A DNA stretch of 64,000 nt from an uncultured Bacteroides sp. (GCA_900546925.1 UREV01000003.1:44335-108334), one strand, 5' to 3'; shown: positions 43,679-52,871, counted from the first letter of the stretch. The notes: generated by a model not told the origin, from the letters alone. Translations and numbers: made by a program.

Positions 43679-44088
43679 TTATTTATATTCGACAGTCATA
43701 TCCAACTCGTGAGGAACTATCTTGCCCTCTTTCAAGTCAGAGTATTTGAGGACATAAGGAGGTGTTCTTCTGACTATGAGAACGTGTTCGCCGTCGAAGT
43801 CAGCGCATCTTGAGCTTCCACCTGGGACTCCAGGTAACTTATTGCGTCCAAGAACTTATATTCTGTAGCGTTCTCGAAATCAGCTCCGATGTGGTCTCTG
43901 TAAGTTCAGCTCCGTTGGAACCGTTGTAGATGATTTCCTTGCCTTTCATGTCCACTACACGGAGTTTCTTCGCGTTGGCAGGTTTGAGCTCGCCGGGAGC
44001 GTCTGTCTCGAAGTTTACCCATGTTCCCAGAGGAGTATAGGAACTGAAGGGTATCTTTTCGGTCTATATCTTTTTTCTCATCAGCCAT
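43679..44088 (-). pseudogene. Frameshifted small protein of unknown family
   Basis: Minus-strand pieces in changing frames line up into one protein of about 130 residues: MADEKKD at 44088, then in a second frame SSYTPLGTWVNFETDAPGEL...MKGKEIIYNGSNGAELTE, then in a third DHIGADFENATEYKFLDAISYLESQ, then PGGSSRCADFDGEHVLIVR...ELDMTVEYK with a stop at 43679. Each piece uses codons like its neighbours, so at least three frameshifts separate them. A typical Bacteroidales terminator still follows. Either the gene is dead or the region is poorly sequenced. I do not recognise the family. Confidence 0.65.
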
Positions 44089-44300
44089 ATGCCACCGGCA
44101 CACTCCTTCTTCGAAAATAGATCTATCCTAGAAAATCTTCTCCTAATCTGAGGTCGTTTATTTTTTTTCGAGTTACTCTAACATGTTTACCGGGTATAAT
44201 TACCCAGTGTGGCACATAGATTTCTAAAGTTAACCCTTATAACGTTATATAGCAACTATTGTAATATTAATGTAACACCTTTATATCAAAATGTAATTAG

Positions 44301-45707
44301 CTACGCACTGAAATCTACATTTTCAAACGCCAATGTAGGCACCTGACGGCTGAATCCATCCATCGGATCCGTTCCCGCCGCAAGCAAATTTCCCCACAAT
44401 TCACGCATGTTTCCAGTAATCAACATTCCGGAAACCGGCCCGGCAATCTTCCCCTCCTCGAACATAAATCCCTCGATTCCATAAGAAAAATCGCCTGTCG
44501 CCGCATTGCAGTTCCCGCCATTGAGGTCCGTCACCAGAACCCCGCTTCCGCAAAGCCCCAAAATCTCCTTTTCCCCAAAATGGTTCAGGTCAATGCCTTT
44601 GTCTCCTTCAGCCAGGCATTTGCTTATATAAGGCAGCACCACCGGCCTGATGGCATTCTCGGAAGTCGCCGGCATATTCATCTTGCCTGACATATAAGTA
44701 TTTATGAAATACTCTTTTACGACACCATTTGTGATGATGTCCCTGTCCAGACAAGCCCTTCCGTCACCCTCGAACAATATGGAACCGCATTTGCCTTTCT
44801 CCCTCGGTCGGTCCACGATATTCAGACCATCACTGAAAACTTTAGTTTCCAACGTATCTGTCAGGAATGATGAATTCTGTTGTATTGCTCTGCCTGCCAA
44901 TGCGTTAAGTACTGGCTGCAGGAGTCTTCCGGAGATTCTGTTCGAAACCACCATACGGTATTTGCCTCCTTCAGCATTGACCTGACCTATCTGGCTCGCG
45001 GCCTGCATCACGGCCTTATGGCCGCAGTCGGAGTTCATCACTTTTTCCGGGCTGATGCTGTAATCCCACCACATGCCGCTGTACTTGTTCCCTTCGCGGT
45101 CCTCGATGGTCACGTTGCTGCAAACCTCGAATGAGGTTTCGATCTGGCGGCAATGAATCCTGTCGGAGTTAGTCAAGTAGGTGTCTGTCAATGTGTTGTT
45201 GTATTCGACTTCTTCTGATACTAATCTCCATGCCCTGTCGGATGATTCGCCGGAGAATTCCCCGAAAACCGACACGTTCTTGGCCATGCGGATTTTCTCC
45301 TCAGGTGTTACCGTGTCGTAGCCATGCCAGCAAAGTCCCATTTCTTCACCTGTGACAGCATCTTTTGCAGTGTCGGCTGGGTCGGGGAGTCTGCGGAATT
45401 TGTCCGGTGCGAGGAGTCTGACGTTCTCGACTGCCTTCACCAGGAAATCCCTGATGCTGTTTTCTTCCAGCCTGTTGGTCGAGAAAACGCCGTATCGCCC
45501 GTCCGCGAATATCCTGAATGTCAACGCCCTGTCGCCGGTTTGTCTGATGTTGTCGATTTCGCCGTCGAGGAGAGCGTAAATCTCCGTTCTCGCTTTGTCC
45601 AATGTCACCTGCACTGCTGACGCCCCAGCTTCCAGGGCCAGGTCAATGCTCTTGTCCGCTAGTGCTTTTTCTTCTTCTGATATGATGAATTTCGATTCGT
45701 TATGCAT
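44301..45707 (-). CDS. pmbA: TldE/PmbA-family metalloprotease partner
   Basis: 468 residues. The PmbA-TldD fold is seen from ALDGEIDNIRQTGDRALTFRIFADGRYGVFSTN at the start and SRISGRLLQPVLNALAGRAIQ in the middle, with the C-terminal GCSGVLVTDLNGGNCNAATGDFSYGIEGF-like strand. It lacks a HExxxH motif, as expected for the TldE subunit. It works with TldD to cut small peptides and antitoxins. Its start overlaps the end of tldD by eight bases. Three dispersed words are in it (44588, 44974, 45651). Confidence 0.9.
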   Translation of the reverse strand: MHNESKFIISEEEKALADKSIDLALEAGASAVQVTLDKARTEIYALLDGEIDNIRQTGDRALTFRIFADGRYGVFSTNRLEENSIRDFLVKAVENVRLLAPDKFRRLPDPADTAKDAVTGEEMGLCWHGYDTVTPEEKIRMAKNVSVFGEFSGESSDRAWRLVSEEVEYNNTLTDTYLTNSDRIHCRQIETSFEVCSNVTIEDREGNKYSGMWWDYSISPEKVMNSDCGHKAVMQAASQIGQVNAEGGKYRMVVSNRISGRLLQPVLNALAGRAIQQNSSFLTDTLETKVFSDGLNIVDRPREKGKCGSILFEGDGRACLDRDIITNGVVKEYFINTYMSGKMNMPATSENAIRPVVLPYISKCLAEGDKGIDLNHFGEKEILGLCGSGVLVTDLNGGNCNAATGDFSYGIEGFMFEEGKIAGPVSGMLITGNMRELWGNLLAAGTDPMDGFSRQVPTLAFENVDFSA

Positions 45708-47196
45708 TTTCTTCTCCTCCTACAGTCAGGTTGTTTACAAGCACAGTCGGCATTCCGCAGCACACCGGAACTGATTGTCCCTTGCCGCAGGTCCATGCGC
45801 TGTCGTCCAATTTGCAATCGTTGCCCACTGCTATGATATCTTTCAATGCCTGCGGGCCGTTGCCTATTACGTTTATGTCTTTCACCGGCATAGTGAGTTT
45901 TCCGTTCTCTATCAGATAGCCGCTTTTCACGAAGAAAGTGAAGTCGCCTTCTCCGATTTTCACCTGTCCGTTACTGAATTCATCTACATAAACGCCTTTC
46001 TCGACAGAAGCGATGATATCTTCGGGATTTGCGTTCCCGCTCTCCATGTAAGTGGCTCTCATTCTTGGGATTGGGCTCGAACGGAAAGATTCGCGACGGC
46101 CGTTTCCGGTAGGTGCGACGCCGTAGAATTTCGCACTGATGCGGTCATGCAGATATGACGTCAGGATGCCGTTTTCCACCATCATGGTGCGCTGTCCAGG
46201 TACACCTTCATCATCGAAATTCAGTGAACCCCGGTTTCCTCGAATGGTCGCATCGTCCACTATATTAATGCCTTCCGGACATACGCGCTGTCCCATTTTG
46301 TCGGAGAAAATCGACTGTCCCTTTCTGTTGAAGTCGGCTTCGAACGCGTGTCCCATAGCCTCGTGCAGCAAGATTCCGGATGCTCCGGCGCCCATAACCA
46401 CCTGCATCTGACCGCCTTTCGGGCGCTTCGCTTCGAATGCGTCGTCCATCCCTGCTGTCAGTTTTTCAGTAATTTCTTGGATCAATGCCTCTGTTATCAT
46501 TTCGGCTCCTTGTCTGAAGCTTCGGGATGCGTTTTTCTGGATTTTGCATTTGCCGTTGTCGGCGATGAGCATGGCCTGGACAGTAGTCATCGGACGAGTC
46601 TCGAATTTCATTTCTCCGAAGGAGTTGAACATAAGGTAATCGCTTGTCTGACTGGATAGTACACAGATGACGCTCTGGATTCGGGAGTCTTTCGCCTTTA
46701 TGGATTTTTCCAGTTTTCCGAGATATTCCACTGCTATGGCAGGGCTGACGTCTCTCCAGTTCTGGAGAATAGGATACCTGTCTGCACGTGGATTCGGTTG
46801 TCCGGGATATAGTCTGCGGACCAGTCGTCCGCCGTTGTTTTCCTGTGCCGTGTACGTGGCGCCTGTGCTTCTCGTGTCACGCGGTCTGACTGCCTGGCCC
46901 TGAGATATGGCCGATGCAGCAGTTGCGGCGCTTTCCATGTCGCTCCATTCGGTGCTTTCAGAGTAGGCGTAACCTGTTTTTTCTCCTTTGAGAACTCGTA
47001 TGCCTACGCCATAGTCGATGTTCACGCCGCCTGACGAGACTTCTCCGTCCATCAGCTGGTGTGTCTGGAGCATGGTGTTTTCGAAGTATAGGTCACAATA
47101 GTCACCTCCATGGGACAATGCTTTGGTAGTCAGTTTAGTAAGATCTTCTTCCGCTACCTTGAAGGTGTCCAGATAATATTTCTTGTCCAGTATCAT
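45700..47196 (-). CDS. tldD: TldD-family metallopeptidase
   Basis: 498 residues. VMGAGASGILLHEAMGHAFEADF contains the HEAMGH zinc site of active TldD, and PVCCGMP near the C-terminus holds the cysteine ligand of the site. The GEGDFTFFVKSGYLIENGKLTMPVKD block is also typical. The TldD/TldE dimer is a cytosolic peptidase that removes leader peptides and degrades short peptides. No ribosomal peptide precursor was found near it. It is the first gene of the pair. Confidence 0.92.
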   Translation of the reverse strand: MILDKKYYLDTFKVAEEDLTKLTTKALSHGGDYCDLYFENTMLQTHQLMDGEVSSGGVNIDYGVGIRVLKGEKTGYAYSESTEWSDMESAATAASAISQGQAVRPRDTRSTGATYTAQENNGGRLVRRLYPGQPNPRADRYPILQNWRDVSPAIAVEYLGKLEKSIKAKDSRIQSVICVLSSQTSDYLMFNSFGEMKFETRPMTTVQAMLIADNGKCKIQKNASRSFRQGAEMITEALIQEITEKLTAGMDDAFEAKRPKGGQMQVVMGAGASGILLHEAMGHAFEADFNRKGQSIFSDKMGQRVCPEGINIVDDATIRGNRGSLNFDDEGVPGQRTMMVENGILTSYLHDRISAKFYGVAPTGNGRRESFRSSPIPRMRATYMESGNANPEDIIASVEKGVYVDEFSNGQVKIGEGDFTFFVKSGYLIENGKLTMPVKDINVIGNGPQALKDIIAVGNDCKLDDSAWTCGKGQSVPVCCGMPTVLVNNLTVGGEENA

Positions 47197-47245
47197 AGTT
47201 CTTGTTTATATGTTATGCACTGCGGGGAACGTGTTATGTCGTCCT

Positions 47246-47824
47246 TTAGTCATCGTTCTCTGAGAGTGATTTGATTTTCTCGTAAGTTGCACTGTCTTTC
47301 ACGAAAAGTGCGTCTTTGGTTCCTTCTGCGACCACCTTGAACGGAATCTCGGAGTTGTCTGCGAGGATCCAACGGTCCACAAGTGACGTATAGACATTGA
47401 AAAAATACTGCAGTCCGGCGAAGTATCTTCTCCTGATGGTGTCCTCCGGTATGTTGTGTCCGCCTGCAGCGACGCGTGCTTTTACTCTCGCGACAGCCAG
47501 GTCGGGGGAGTTCAGCCAGAAATAGAGCAGCGTTATGCTATAACCTTCTTTCTGTGCTTTCGCTATCATTTTTTTCAGGCTTCGTGTGGCCAATGTAGTT
47601 TCGATGGCGAAGTCTTCATGCCGTTTGAACAGATATGTGATTTTCAGCAGCATGAGTTTGCTGGCCTGTATGGATGCTGTGTCCGGACTGAACGGTGAAA
47701 GGCTTTTCGCAAATTCGTCAGAATTTACAAATTGGCTGCATTTCAGCATTTCCGGCAGTAACGCGTATGACGCCGTGGTCTTTCCCGCGCCGTTGCATCC
47801 TGATATTACATATAAGTTAGGCAT
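47246..47824 (-). CDS. Zeta-toxin-like P-loop kinase
   Basis: 192 residues from the ATG at 47824 (MPNLYVISGCNGAGKTTAS, a Walker A loop at residues 8-17). A start 57 bases earlier has no support. VNSDEFAKSLSPF, IETTLATRSLKKMIAKAQ and LYFWLNSPDLAVARVKARV are the zeta-toxin family motifs (substrate Asp and Arg patches). Zeta toxins phosphorylate UDP-GlcNAc; solitary homologues of this short kind are common in Bacteroidetes and may have other kinase roles. No antitoxin gene lies next to it: tldD is downstream and the repeats A3/B2 are upstream. Confidence 0.8.
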   Translation of the reverse strand: MPNLYVISGCNGAGKTTASYALLPEMLKCSQFVNSDEFAKSLSPFSPDTASIQASKLMLLKITYLFKRHEDFAIETTLATRSLKKMIAKAQKEGYSITLLYFWLNSPDLAVARVKARVAAGGHNIPEDTIRRRYFAGLQYFFNVYTSLVDRWILADNSEIPFKVVAEGTKDALFVKDSATYEKIKSLSENDD

Positions 47825-47924
47825 ATCCGCATTAGTTAATCCATGACAATATACGAATTTTTTCCCGTCCTGCCAAAACAAGTTCGCCTTTCCTGCTGGA
47901 GTGACATTCTCGTGTGGCGTGGTT

Positions 47925-47993
47925 GCGGCGAGAGGTCGGACTCGTCCGCTCAGGTGCTTCGCAATTCGCGTCCTGAGTTCCGCCTCTCGCCGC
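47925..47993 (+). repeat. Hairpin repeat, family B, copy 2
   Basis: Outer stem GCGGCGAGAGGTCGGA (47925-47940) with TCCGCCTCTCGCCGC (47979-47993), one bulge. Inside are CGGA-CTCG-TCCG and CTCAGG...CCTGAG hairpins. Its core 47932-47982 equals copy 1 at 32.7 kb. Confidence 0.75.
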
Positions 47994-48067
47994 CCGAAAC
48001 TATATCACCTGCCAGGTTGTCGCAAATCTGGCCGCTCAAAATCTCCCCACCTGTCATTGCTGAAGAT

Positions 48068-48204
48068 TTCGGAGGCGGGGGACTGTCGCTGCGGAGACCC
48101 GTGCCCACCCATGGGCCCGTAAATGGGAGGTGCCGGCGAACGACAGTTCGCTGGAGGGATGAGCGAAGCGAAGGTCTCCGCTGCGACAGTCCCCCGCCGG
48201 CGCC
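48068..48204 (+). repeat. Structured intergenic repeat, family A, copy 3 (variant)
   Basis: Closing stem 48071-48099 with 48173-48203, about 25 base pairs. Internal hairpins GCCCA-CCCA-TGGGC (48103-48116) and CCGGCGAA-CGACAG-TTCGCTGG (48133-48154). The 3' part holds GGGATGAGCGAAGCGAAGG, close to GGATGAGCGCCAGCGAACC of copies 1 and 2. Same architecture, different stem bases. Confidence 0.65.
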
Positions 48205-48241
48205 AAAGCATTCCGCCTATAACTCCGTCGCCCCATCGGCG

Positions 48242-48943
48242 CTACTGATGCGTCACCCCGTAGCCGAAGAGCGCGAAATCACCTTTGCAGGGATCGCCGG
48301 GGAAAATCTCGCGGAACGCATCCGTGATCTCCATTACCGTCTTGATATCCTTGGGCTTGCGCGAAGTCAGCCCCAGCTCCGTCGCCTGCTCATACACATG
48401 AACATCCAGCGGAATCAGCAACGACTCCGGCGACGTTCCTTTCCAGACACCCAGATCCACCTTGCCGTCGTCCCGCACCATCCACCGGCGCATCATATTG
48501 ATCTTCTTGTTCGGCGCCTTCGCATCCTCCTTCTGTCCGAAAATCCCGACCCGCATCTCGTTTACTGTCAATGCCTCCAGACTTTCATGCCCTTCATAGA
48601 ATTCCTTCAGCCGTCCGCAAATCGTCGCCACCTCACTCCACTTTATGGTCCGGTGCACACTGACAGCCTCGTCACGCCATATACCCCGCATGACGTAATC
48701 ATATGGCCTCCAATCCATTTCATCGAAAAGACGACCACAATCGCGAACAATCATTGACCTTCGCCCCCAAGCGAAATGCGCGGCGAAGACAGCAGCTACC
48801 TCCACATCTTTCAGGCACCTCTCCCCGCGGGCTGACAACTCGGCGAACCTGGTCGGGAATGCGATGGGATCCTCCTGGAAATACTGCGGATCATTATAAA
48901 TATCAGCCCATTCCCTGAGCTGAGCGACGATTTCTTTATTCAT
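48242..48943 (-). CDS. TIGR02757/DUF2400 family protein
   Basis: 233 residues from the ATG at 48943 (a GTG one codon earlier is possible). ADIYNDPQYFQEDPIAFPTRF at residues 13-33, FAAHFAWGRRSMIVRDCGRLF, NMMRRWMVRDDGKVDLGVW and IPLDVHVYEQATELGLTSRK are typical of this Bacteroidetes family, which resembles the helix-hairpin-helix DNA glycosylase fold. Its function is unproven; a role in DNA repair is a guess from the fold. A dispersed word is at 48566. Confidence 0.87.
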   Translation of the reverse strand: MNKEIVAQLREWADIYNDPQYFQEDPIAFPTRFAELSARGERCLKDVEVAAVFAAHFAWGRRSMIVRDCGRLFDEMDWRPYDYVMRGIWRDEAVSVHRTIKWSEVATICGRLKEFYEGHESLEALTVNEMRVGIFGQKEDAKAPNKKINMMRRWMVRDDGKVDLGVWKGTSPESLLIPLDVHVYEQATELGLTSRKPKDIKTVMEITDAFREIFPGDPCKGDFALFGYGVTHQ

Positions 48944-49059
48944 CACAAATCATTTTTTTTACTCAAGTTTCGCAAGTTGTCGGAATTGCTGACAGGGACT
49001 TACTTTCGCCATTGCAGACTTAAATGTCTGTGTTTTGCATTTGCGGAACTTTAACTCTT

Positions 49060-49094
49060 GAAAAAAATGAGGCAAACCGTCAGGCCTGCCTCAT
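49060..49094 (-). terminator. Terminator of the peptide transporter gene
   Basis: Stem ATGAGGCA (49067-49074) with TGCCTCAT (49087-49094), preceded on the plus strand by seven A, which give a T-tract on the minus strand. Confidence 0.75.
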
Positions 49095-49140
49095 GTAGTA
49101 AGCGTTAAGGATTACGTAATATCCGGAACTGCGGTAAAAA

Positions 49141-50808
49141 TTAGCACTCAGTAGCAGACTCCAACTTCTTCATTATAGAGAAGATGAACAGAGCTGAAAG
49201 GAGACAGAGTGTAATGAGAAGTCCCCAAACACCTGCGAGCGGAATCTTGTTCCAGAGGAGACCAGGAATAGACACGAGATAATTACCCAGAGCAGTTGCG
49301 GCGAACCAGCATCCCATCATAGCACCCTTATACTTAGGAGGAGCTACCTTAGATACGAATGAGATACCCATTGGAGAAAGCAACAACTCAGCAAAAGTAA
49401 GAACCAAGTATGTAGAAATCAGCCAATCCGGTGAAATCAGATCAGGGCTCACAGTTCCGCCAAGCTCCTTAGGAGAAGCGAGATTCAGAGAAGCGAATGT
49501 CAAGATGCTGAATCCGACAGCAGCCACGATCATACCGAGACCGATCTTTCTAGGAGCTGAAGGCTCCTTGCCTTTCTTCGCAAGAGCTCCGAAAATTGCA
49601 AGTGATACCGGGGTCAATGCTACCACGAAGAATGGGTTGAACTGCTGGAAGTCAGAAGGAAGAATATTTACGATAGCATCCATCTTTGCATAGCTTGCAT
49701 AAGCGCAGAGCCACAGAATGACGGTAGCGACTCCGCAGGTAATTTTACCTGTGGACTTCTCAGACTGGAATGCTCCGAACAATGTGTAAATGGAAATCGC
49801 GATGAGGAACAAGCTGACGATGTTGAAACCGATTCTCGTAACACCTGTTACCACGTTAGATGTATAGTCACGCGCGAACAATGTCATAGTCGCACCATTC
49901 TGATGGAATGCCATCCAGAAGAAAATAACGACTGCGAAAACGAGCATGAGAGCAGTGATACGGCTCTTTGTCTGCGCAGGAGTGAGCTCTACGTCGTCCT
50001 TGTGAGCAGCCTTGGCCTGAGCAGCATTTACGTCAGCATGCTTGAACCATGAACGGCAGCTGAAATAGATAAGCACAGAAACCACGAGAGAAATACAAGC
50101 GATACCGAAACCATAGTTATAAGCGGTAGAAAGCTTCTCGATGTAAGTCTGGCTGAAAGTAGCCAAATCCATTCCCTCTGCACCTGACATGCTGCCTGCG
50201 ATAGTCTGAAGCTTCTCAGCGTTCTCTGGAGAAATTACTCCATTCATAACCTGATGAGCGAGAGCAGGAACATTTGCGTCATAGATGAGACCTGATTTGC
50301 TGAGGAAGAAATTAGTCACAGCCTTAGCCATAGAAGGAGCGAACATCGCACCGATGTTGATGGCCATGTAGAAAAGGCTGAATGCTGAATCTCTCTTCGC
50401 AGAATATTTAGGGTCGTCATAAAGGTTTCCGACCATAACCTGAAGGTTTCCCTTGAAAAGTCCAGTTCCGACAGCGATAAGAGCCAATGCGCTGAACATG
50501 AGTATCTTACCTGCGATATCCGGTCCTGTAGGGATAGCGAGGCAGAAGTAACCGAGGAACATCACCGCGATACCGGTAGTTACGCATTTTCCGTAACCGA
50601 TTTTGTCGGCGAGCATTCCTCCGAAGAGCGGCATGAAATAAACCGCTGCGAGGAAAATAGAATAAATCTGAGTAGAAACTGCTGCGCTGAATCCGAACTT
50701 GGCCTGAATGAACAGGAGGAAAATGGCGAGCATAGTGTAGTAGCCGAATCGCTCTCCAGTGTTGGCGAGAGCGAGGGCGAACAAACCTTTAGGCTGGTCT
50801 TTAAACAT
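49141..50808 (-). CDS. POT/PTR2-family proton-dependent peptide transporter
   Basis: 555 residues, about 14 membrane segments. GLFALALANTGERFGYYTMLAIFLLF contains the ExxER-like NTGERFGYY motif on helix 1, and KIGYGKCVTTG plus FYMAINIGAMFAPS give the other POT signatures. It takes up di- and tripeptides with protons across the inner membrane. It is monocistronic and has its own terminator. A dispersed word is at 49612. It fits with the dipeptidase PepD encoded nearby on the other strand. Confidence 0.9.
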   Translation of the reverse strand: MFKDQPKGLFALALANTGERFGYYTMLAIFLLFIQAKFGFSAAVSTQIYSIFLAAVYFMPLFGGMLADKIGYGKCVTTGIAVMFLGYFCLAIPTGPDIAGKILMFSALALIAVGTGLFKGNLQVMVGNLYDDPKYSAKRDSAFSLFYMAINIGAMFAPSMAKAVTNFFLSKSGLIYDANVPALAHQVMNGVISPENAEKLQTIAGSMSGAEGMDLATFSQTYIEKLSTAYNYGFGIACISLVVSVLIYFSCRSWFKHADVNAAQAKAAHKDDVELTPAQTKSRITALMLVFAVVIFFWMAFHQNGATMTLFARDYTSNVVTGVTRIGFNIVSLFLIAISIYTLFGAFQSEKSTGKITCGVATVILWLCAYASYAKMDAIVNILPSDFQQFNPFFVVALTPVSLAIFGALAKKGKEPSAPRKIGLGMIVAAVGFSILTFASLNLASPKELGGTVSPDLISPDWLISTYLVLTFAELLLSPMGISFVSKVAPPKYKGAMMGCWFAATALGNYLVSIPGLLWNKIPLAGVWGLLITLCLLSALFIFSIMKKLESATEC

Positions 50809-50907
50809 AGTTTACAGTCTTTTTTTTATGGGTTATGATCAAGTCAGGAACCTTCCTCCTTGAACTAAAAATTTTACGTTACGGCTACAAACTTACATAA
50901 AATTTTC

Positions 50908-50915
50908 TATATTTG
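50908..50915 (+). promoter_or_regulatory. -7 box of the acyltransferase gene cluster
   Basis: TATATTTG is an exact TAnnTTTG match, 23 bases before the ATG at 50938. Confidence 0.6.
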
Positions 50916-50937
50916 TTTTTTGTGAACGAAGATTATT

Positions 50938-51843
50938 ATGCGATTTGGAGTAAAAATAATGGAAAGTATCATGAGACTTGCGGCATTGCAGCCTCTGAAA
51001 CTACACTATTTCTGGGGGAGATGCATCGCATGGCTCGTGTCAGGTCCGATACATTACAGACGCGATCTCGTCATGATGAATCTGGCTCGTTCTTTTCCTG
51101 AAAAGAAGTATAAAGAGCTGAAAGTCATTATGAAAGACTTCTATCGCCATTTCGGGGACATCGTAGCCGAGACCTTCTGGTTCGCGGGAGCACACGATGA
51201 GAAAAGACTGAAAAAATCACATATTTGCGAGGCGGAAAACGAAGAAATGCTCGATCGCCTGTTTTGTGAACGTCCCGGAGTCATCGTCATGACCTCACAT
51301 TTGGGAAACTGGGAAATTACCGGCGGCATCATGAGTTATCTTCATAAAAAGGTCCATTTCGGTGAAAAAAGTGTTACAGTAGTATATAAGAAACTGAAAA
51401 ATAAATTTTGGGATGAAGTCTTGGGTGCGAACCGCTGTGCTCCCATCGCCCGTGAAAACCGGGAAACCTGCTATGTCGAGTCGAACAAGATAATGCGGTT
51501 CACCATCGCCCACAAAAATGAAAAGAGGCTCTATATTTTTCCTACGGACCAATGCCCTTACAAGCATGCTGCCGGTCATAAAGTGGACAACTTCATGAAT
51601 CAGCCGACATTGACCATGACAGGCGGGGCCTCGCTCGCGCACAAATTCGGTTTTGCGGTAGTCTACATGGCCTTCCGCAAGAAAGAAGACTATGGATATA
51701 CGATGACTTTCCGGGAAATCTGTCCGGACGCGTCACAGATGACCCCTGAAGAGATTATGAACATATTCTACAGATATTTGGAGGAGGACGTGAAAGCCCA
51801 GCCTGCGAACTATCTGTGGACACATAACAGATGGAAAAAATGA
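50938..51843 (+). CDS. LpxL/HtrB-like lysophospholipid (lipid A) acyltransferase
   Basis: 301 residues. MTSHLGNWEITGG with the catalytic HxxxxE-type pair (His and Glu of SHLGNWE, about residues 121-127), RRDLVMMNLARSFPEK and IFPTDQCPYKHA are the motifs of the family. It moves an acyl chain to lipid A or a lysolipid at the inner face of the membrane. In Bacteroidetes this family member is usual and often the only late acyltransferase of its kind. Its TGA overlaps the ATG of the next gene (ATGA). It opens the plus-strand run that ends with mntP. Confidence 0.85.
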   Translation: MRFGVKIMESIMRLAALQPLKLHYFWGRCIAWLVSGPIHYRRDLVMMNLARSFPEKKYKELKVIMKDFYRHFGDIVAETFWFAGAHDEKRLKKSHICEAENEEMLDRLFCERPGVIVMTSHLGNWEITGGIMSYLHKKVHFGEKSVTVVYKKLKNKFWDEVLGANRCAPIARENRETCYVESNKIMRFTIAHKNEKRLYIFPTDQCPYKHAAGHKVDNFMNQPTLTMTGGASLAHKFGFAVVYMAFRKKEDYGYTMTFREICPDASQMTPEEIMNIFYRYLEEDVKAQPANYLWTHNRWKK

Positions 51844-52871
51844 AAACATTGAATTATGCTTTGGCGGCTGCGCTGATGAGCGTAAATATCGCCGCGTATG
51901 CCCAATCAGGGCACTCGGATCCTGAAGGAAGCCTGGTTTACTCCCTGCCGTCCACCTCAGTGAAACTCGAAGTCGAGGCAAGACAGGAAACTTTCCATGC
52001 AGGACCTTATGCTAAATATGCACAGAAATATCTCGGTGTCGATGCCAGACAACAGGACGCTACCAAGTTCGAAGTGACCTCAGTGAAAATGACTTCCGCC
52101 GTCGAAGCCGACCCTGCGCTCCGCTATACGGTAAATCCGGGTGCAGGCATGCCCGCCTTTTTGGCATTGACCTCACAAGGCCTGGTATCGATAGCAGATG
52201 CGGCGGCTGAATCGACCGAATGGCGCTTCCCTTCAGTTTCGAAAGGCGACTTCTCAGACAAGGGACTCACTTCGAACCTGACCTCCGAGGCGGCGACTCT
52301 TTACCGCACGGTAAAAAGCGAATCCGCGTATAACAAGGTAGCGGTACAGCAGGAAATGGTCGTACAGAAATCCATGGACGCACGTGCCAAAGAAGCTGCC
52401 GACATGATTTTCAGCCTCCGAAAGAAGAAAGTGCAAATCATTACAGGTGATACAGATGCGACATTCAGCGGCGAAGCGATGGCCTCAGCCGTGGCAGAAA
52501 TCACCCGAATGGAAAACGAATATATGTCCATGTTCATCGGCTACAGCGACATTTCCACACAGAAGATGAACTACGACGTGGTGCCGACTGCCGACAACGA
52601 TGCACAGCTCTATGTCGCATTCCGCCTGTCGGACTCCAAGGGCCTCGTCCCTGCCGATGACATCTCCGGCAAGCCATACCTGCTTGAATTCACCCCGTCT
52701 CCGGTAAGCATCCCTGACGCCCGCAGCATGAAACCGAAAGGAGCCGTCGCTTATTACCGCGTACCTTCGGTATGCACGGTGAAGCTCTCGGATGGGGTCA
52801 ATGTCCTTTTGCAGAGCAGGATTCCGGTTTACCAGCTCGGAGTCGTAAGCTCATTCCCGATTACGAAATAA
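51840..52871 (+). CDS. DUF4831 family exported protein
   Basis: 343 residues from the ATG at 51840 (MKTLNYALAAALMSVNIAAYAQS, a signal peptide); an ATG at 51831 adds three residues. LVYSLPSTSVKLEVEA, GPYAKYAQKYLGVDARQQD and YKVTSVKM-like FEVTSVKM are typical of DUF4831, a Bacteroidetes-only family of unknown function. The sequence is mostly beta-strand, with a charged middle helix. It is exported to the periplasm or outer membrane. It is coupled to the acyltransferase by an ATGA overlap and followed 20 bases later by pepD. Confidence 0.85.
   Translation: MKTLNYALAAALMSVNIAAYAQSGHSDPEGSLVYSLPSTSVKLEVEARQETFHAGPYAKYAQKYLGVDARQQDATKFEVTSVKMTSAVEADPALRYTVNPGAGMPAFLALTSQGLVSIADAAAESTEWRFPSVSKGDFSDKGLTSNLTSEAATLYRTVKSESAYNKVAVQQEMVVQKSMDARAKEAADMIFSLRKKKVQIITGDTDATFSGEAMASAVAEITRMENEYMSMFIGYSDISTQKMNYDVVPTADNDAQLYVAFRLSDSKGLVPADDISGKPYLLEFTPSPVSIPDARSMKPKGAVAYYRVPSVCTVKLSDGVNVLLQSRIPVYQLGVVSSFPITK

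Larger units (their letters stand above)
47825..48241. other. 417-base repeat-rich intergenic region
   Basis: Holds hairpin repeat B2 and structured repeat A3 only. Open frames here are made of the repeats and are not genes. Confidence 0.65.

Noticed and set aside
47843..48757. A 304-codon plus-strand open frame over 47.8-48.8 kb
   Set aside because: It crosses repeats B2 and A3 and then the DUF2400 gene on the opposite strand; it is a high-GC shadow frame.
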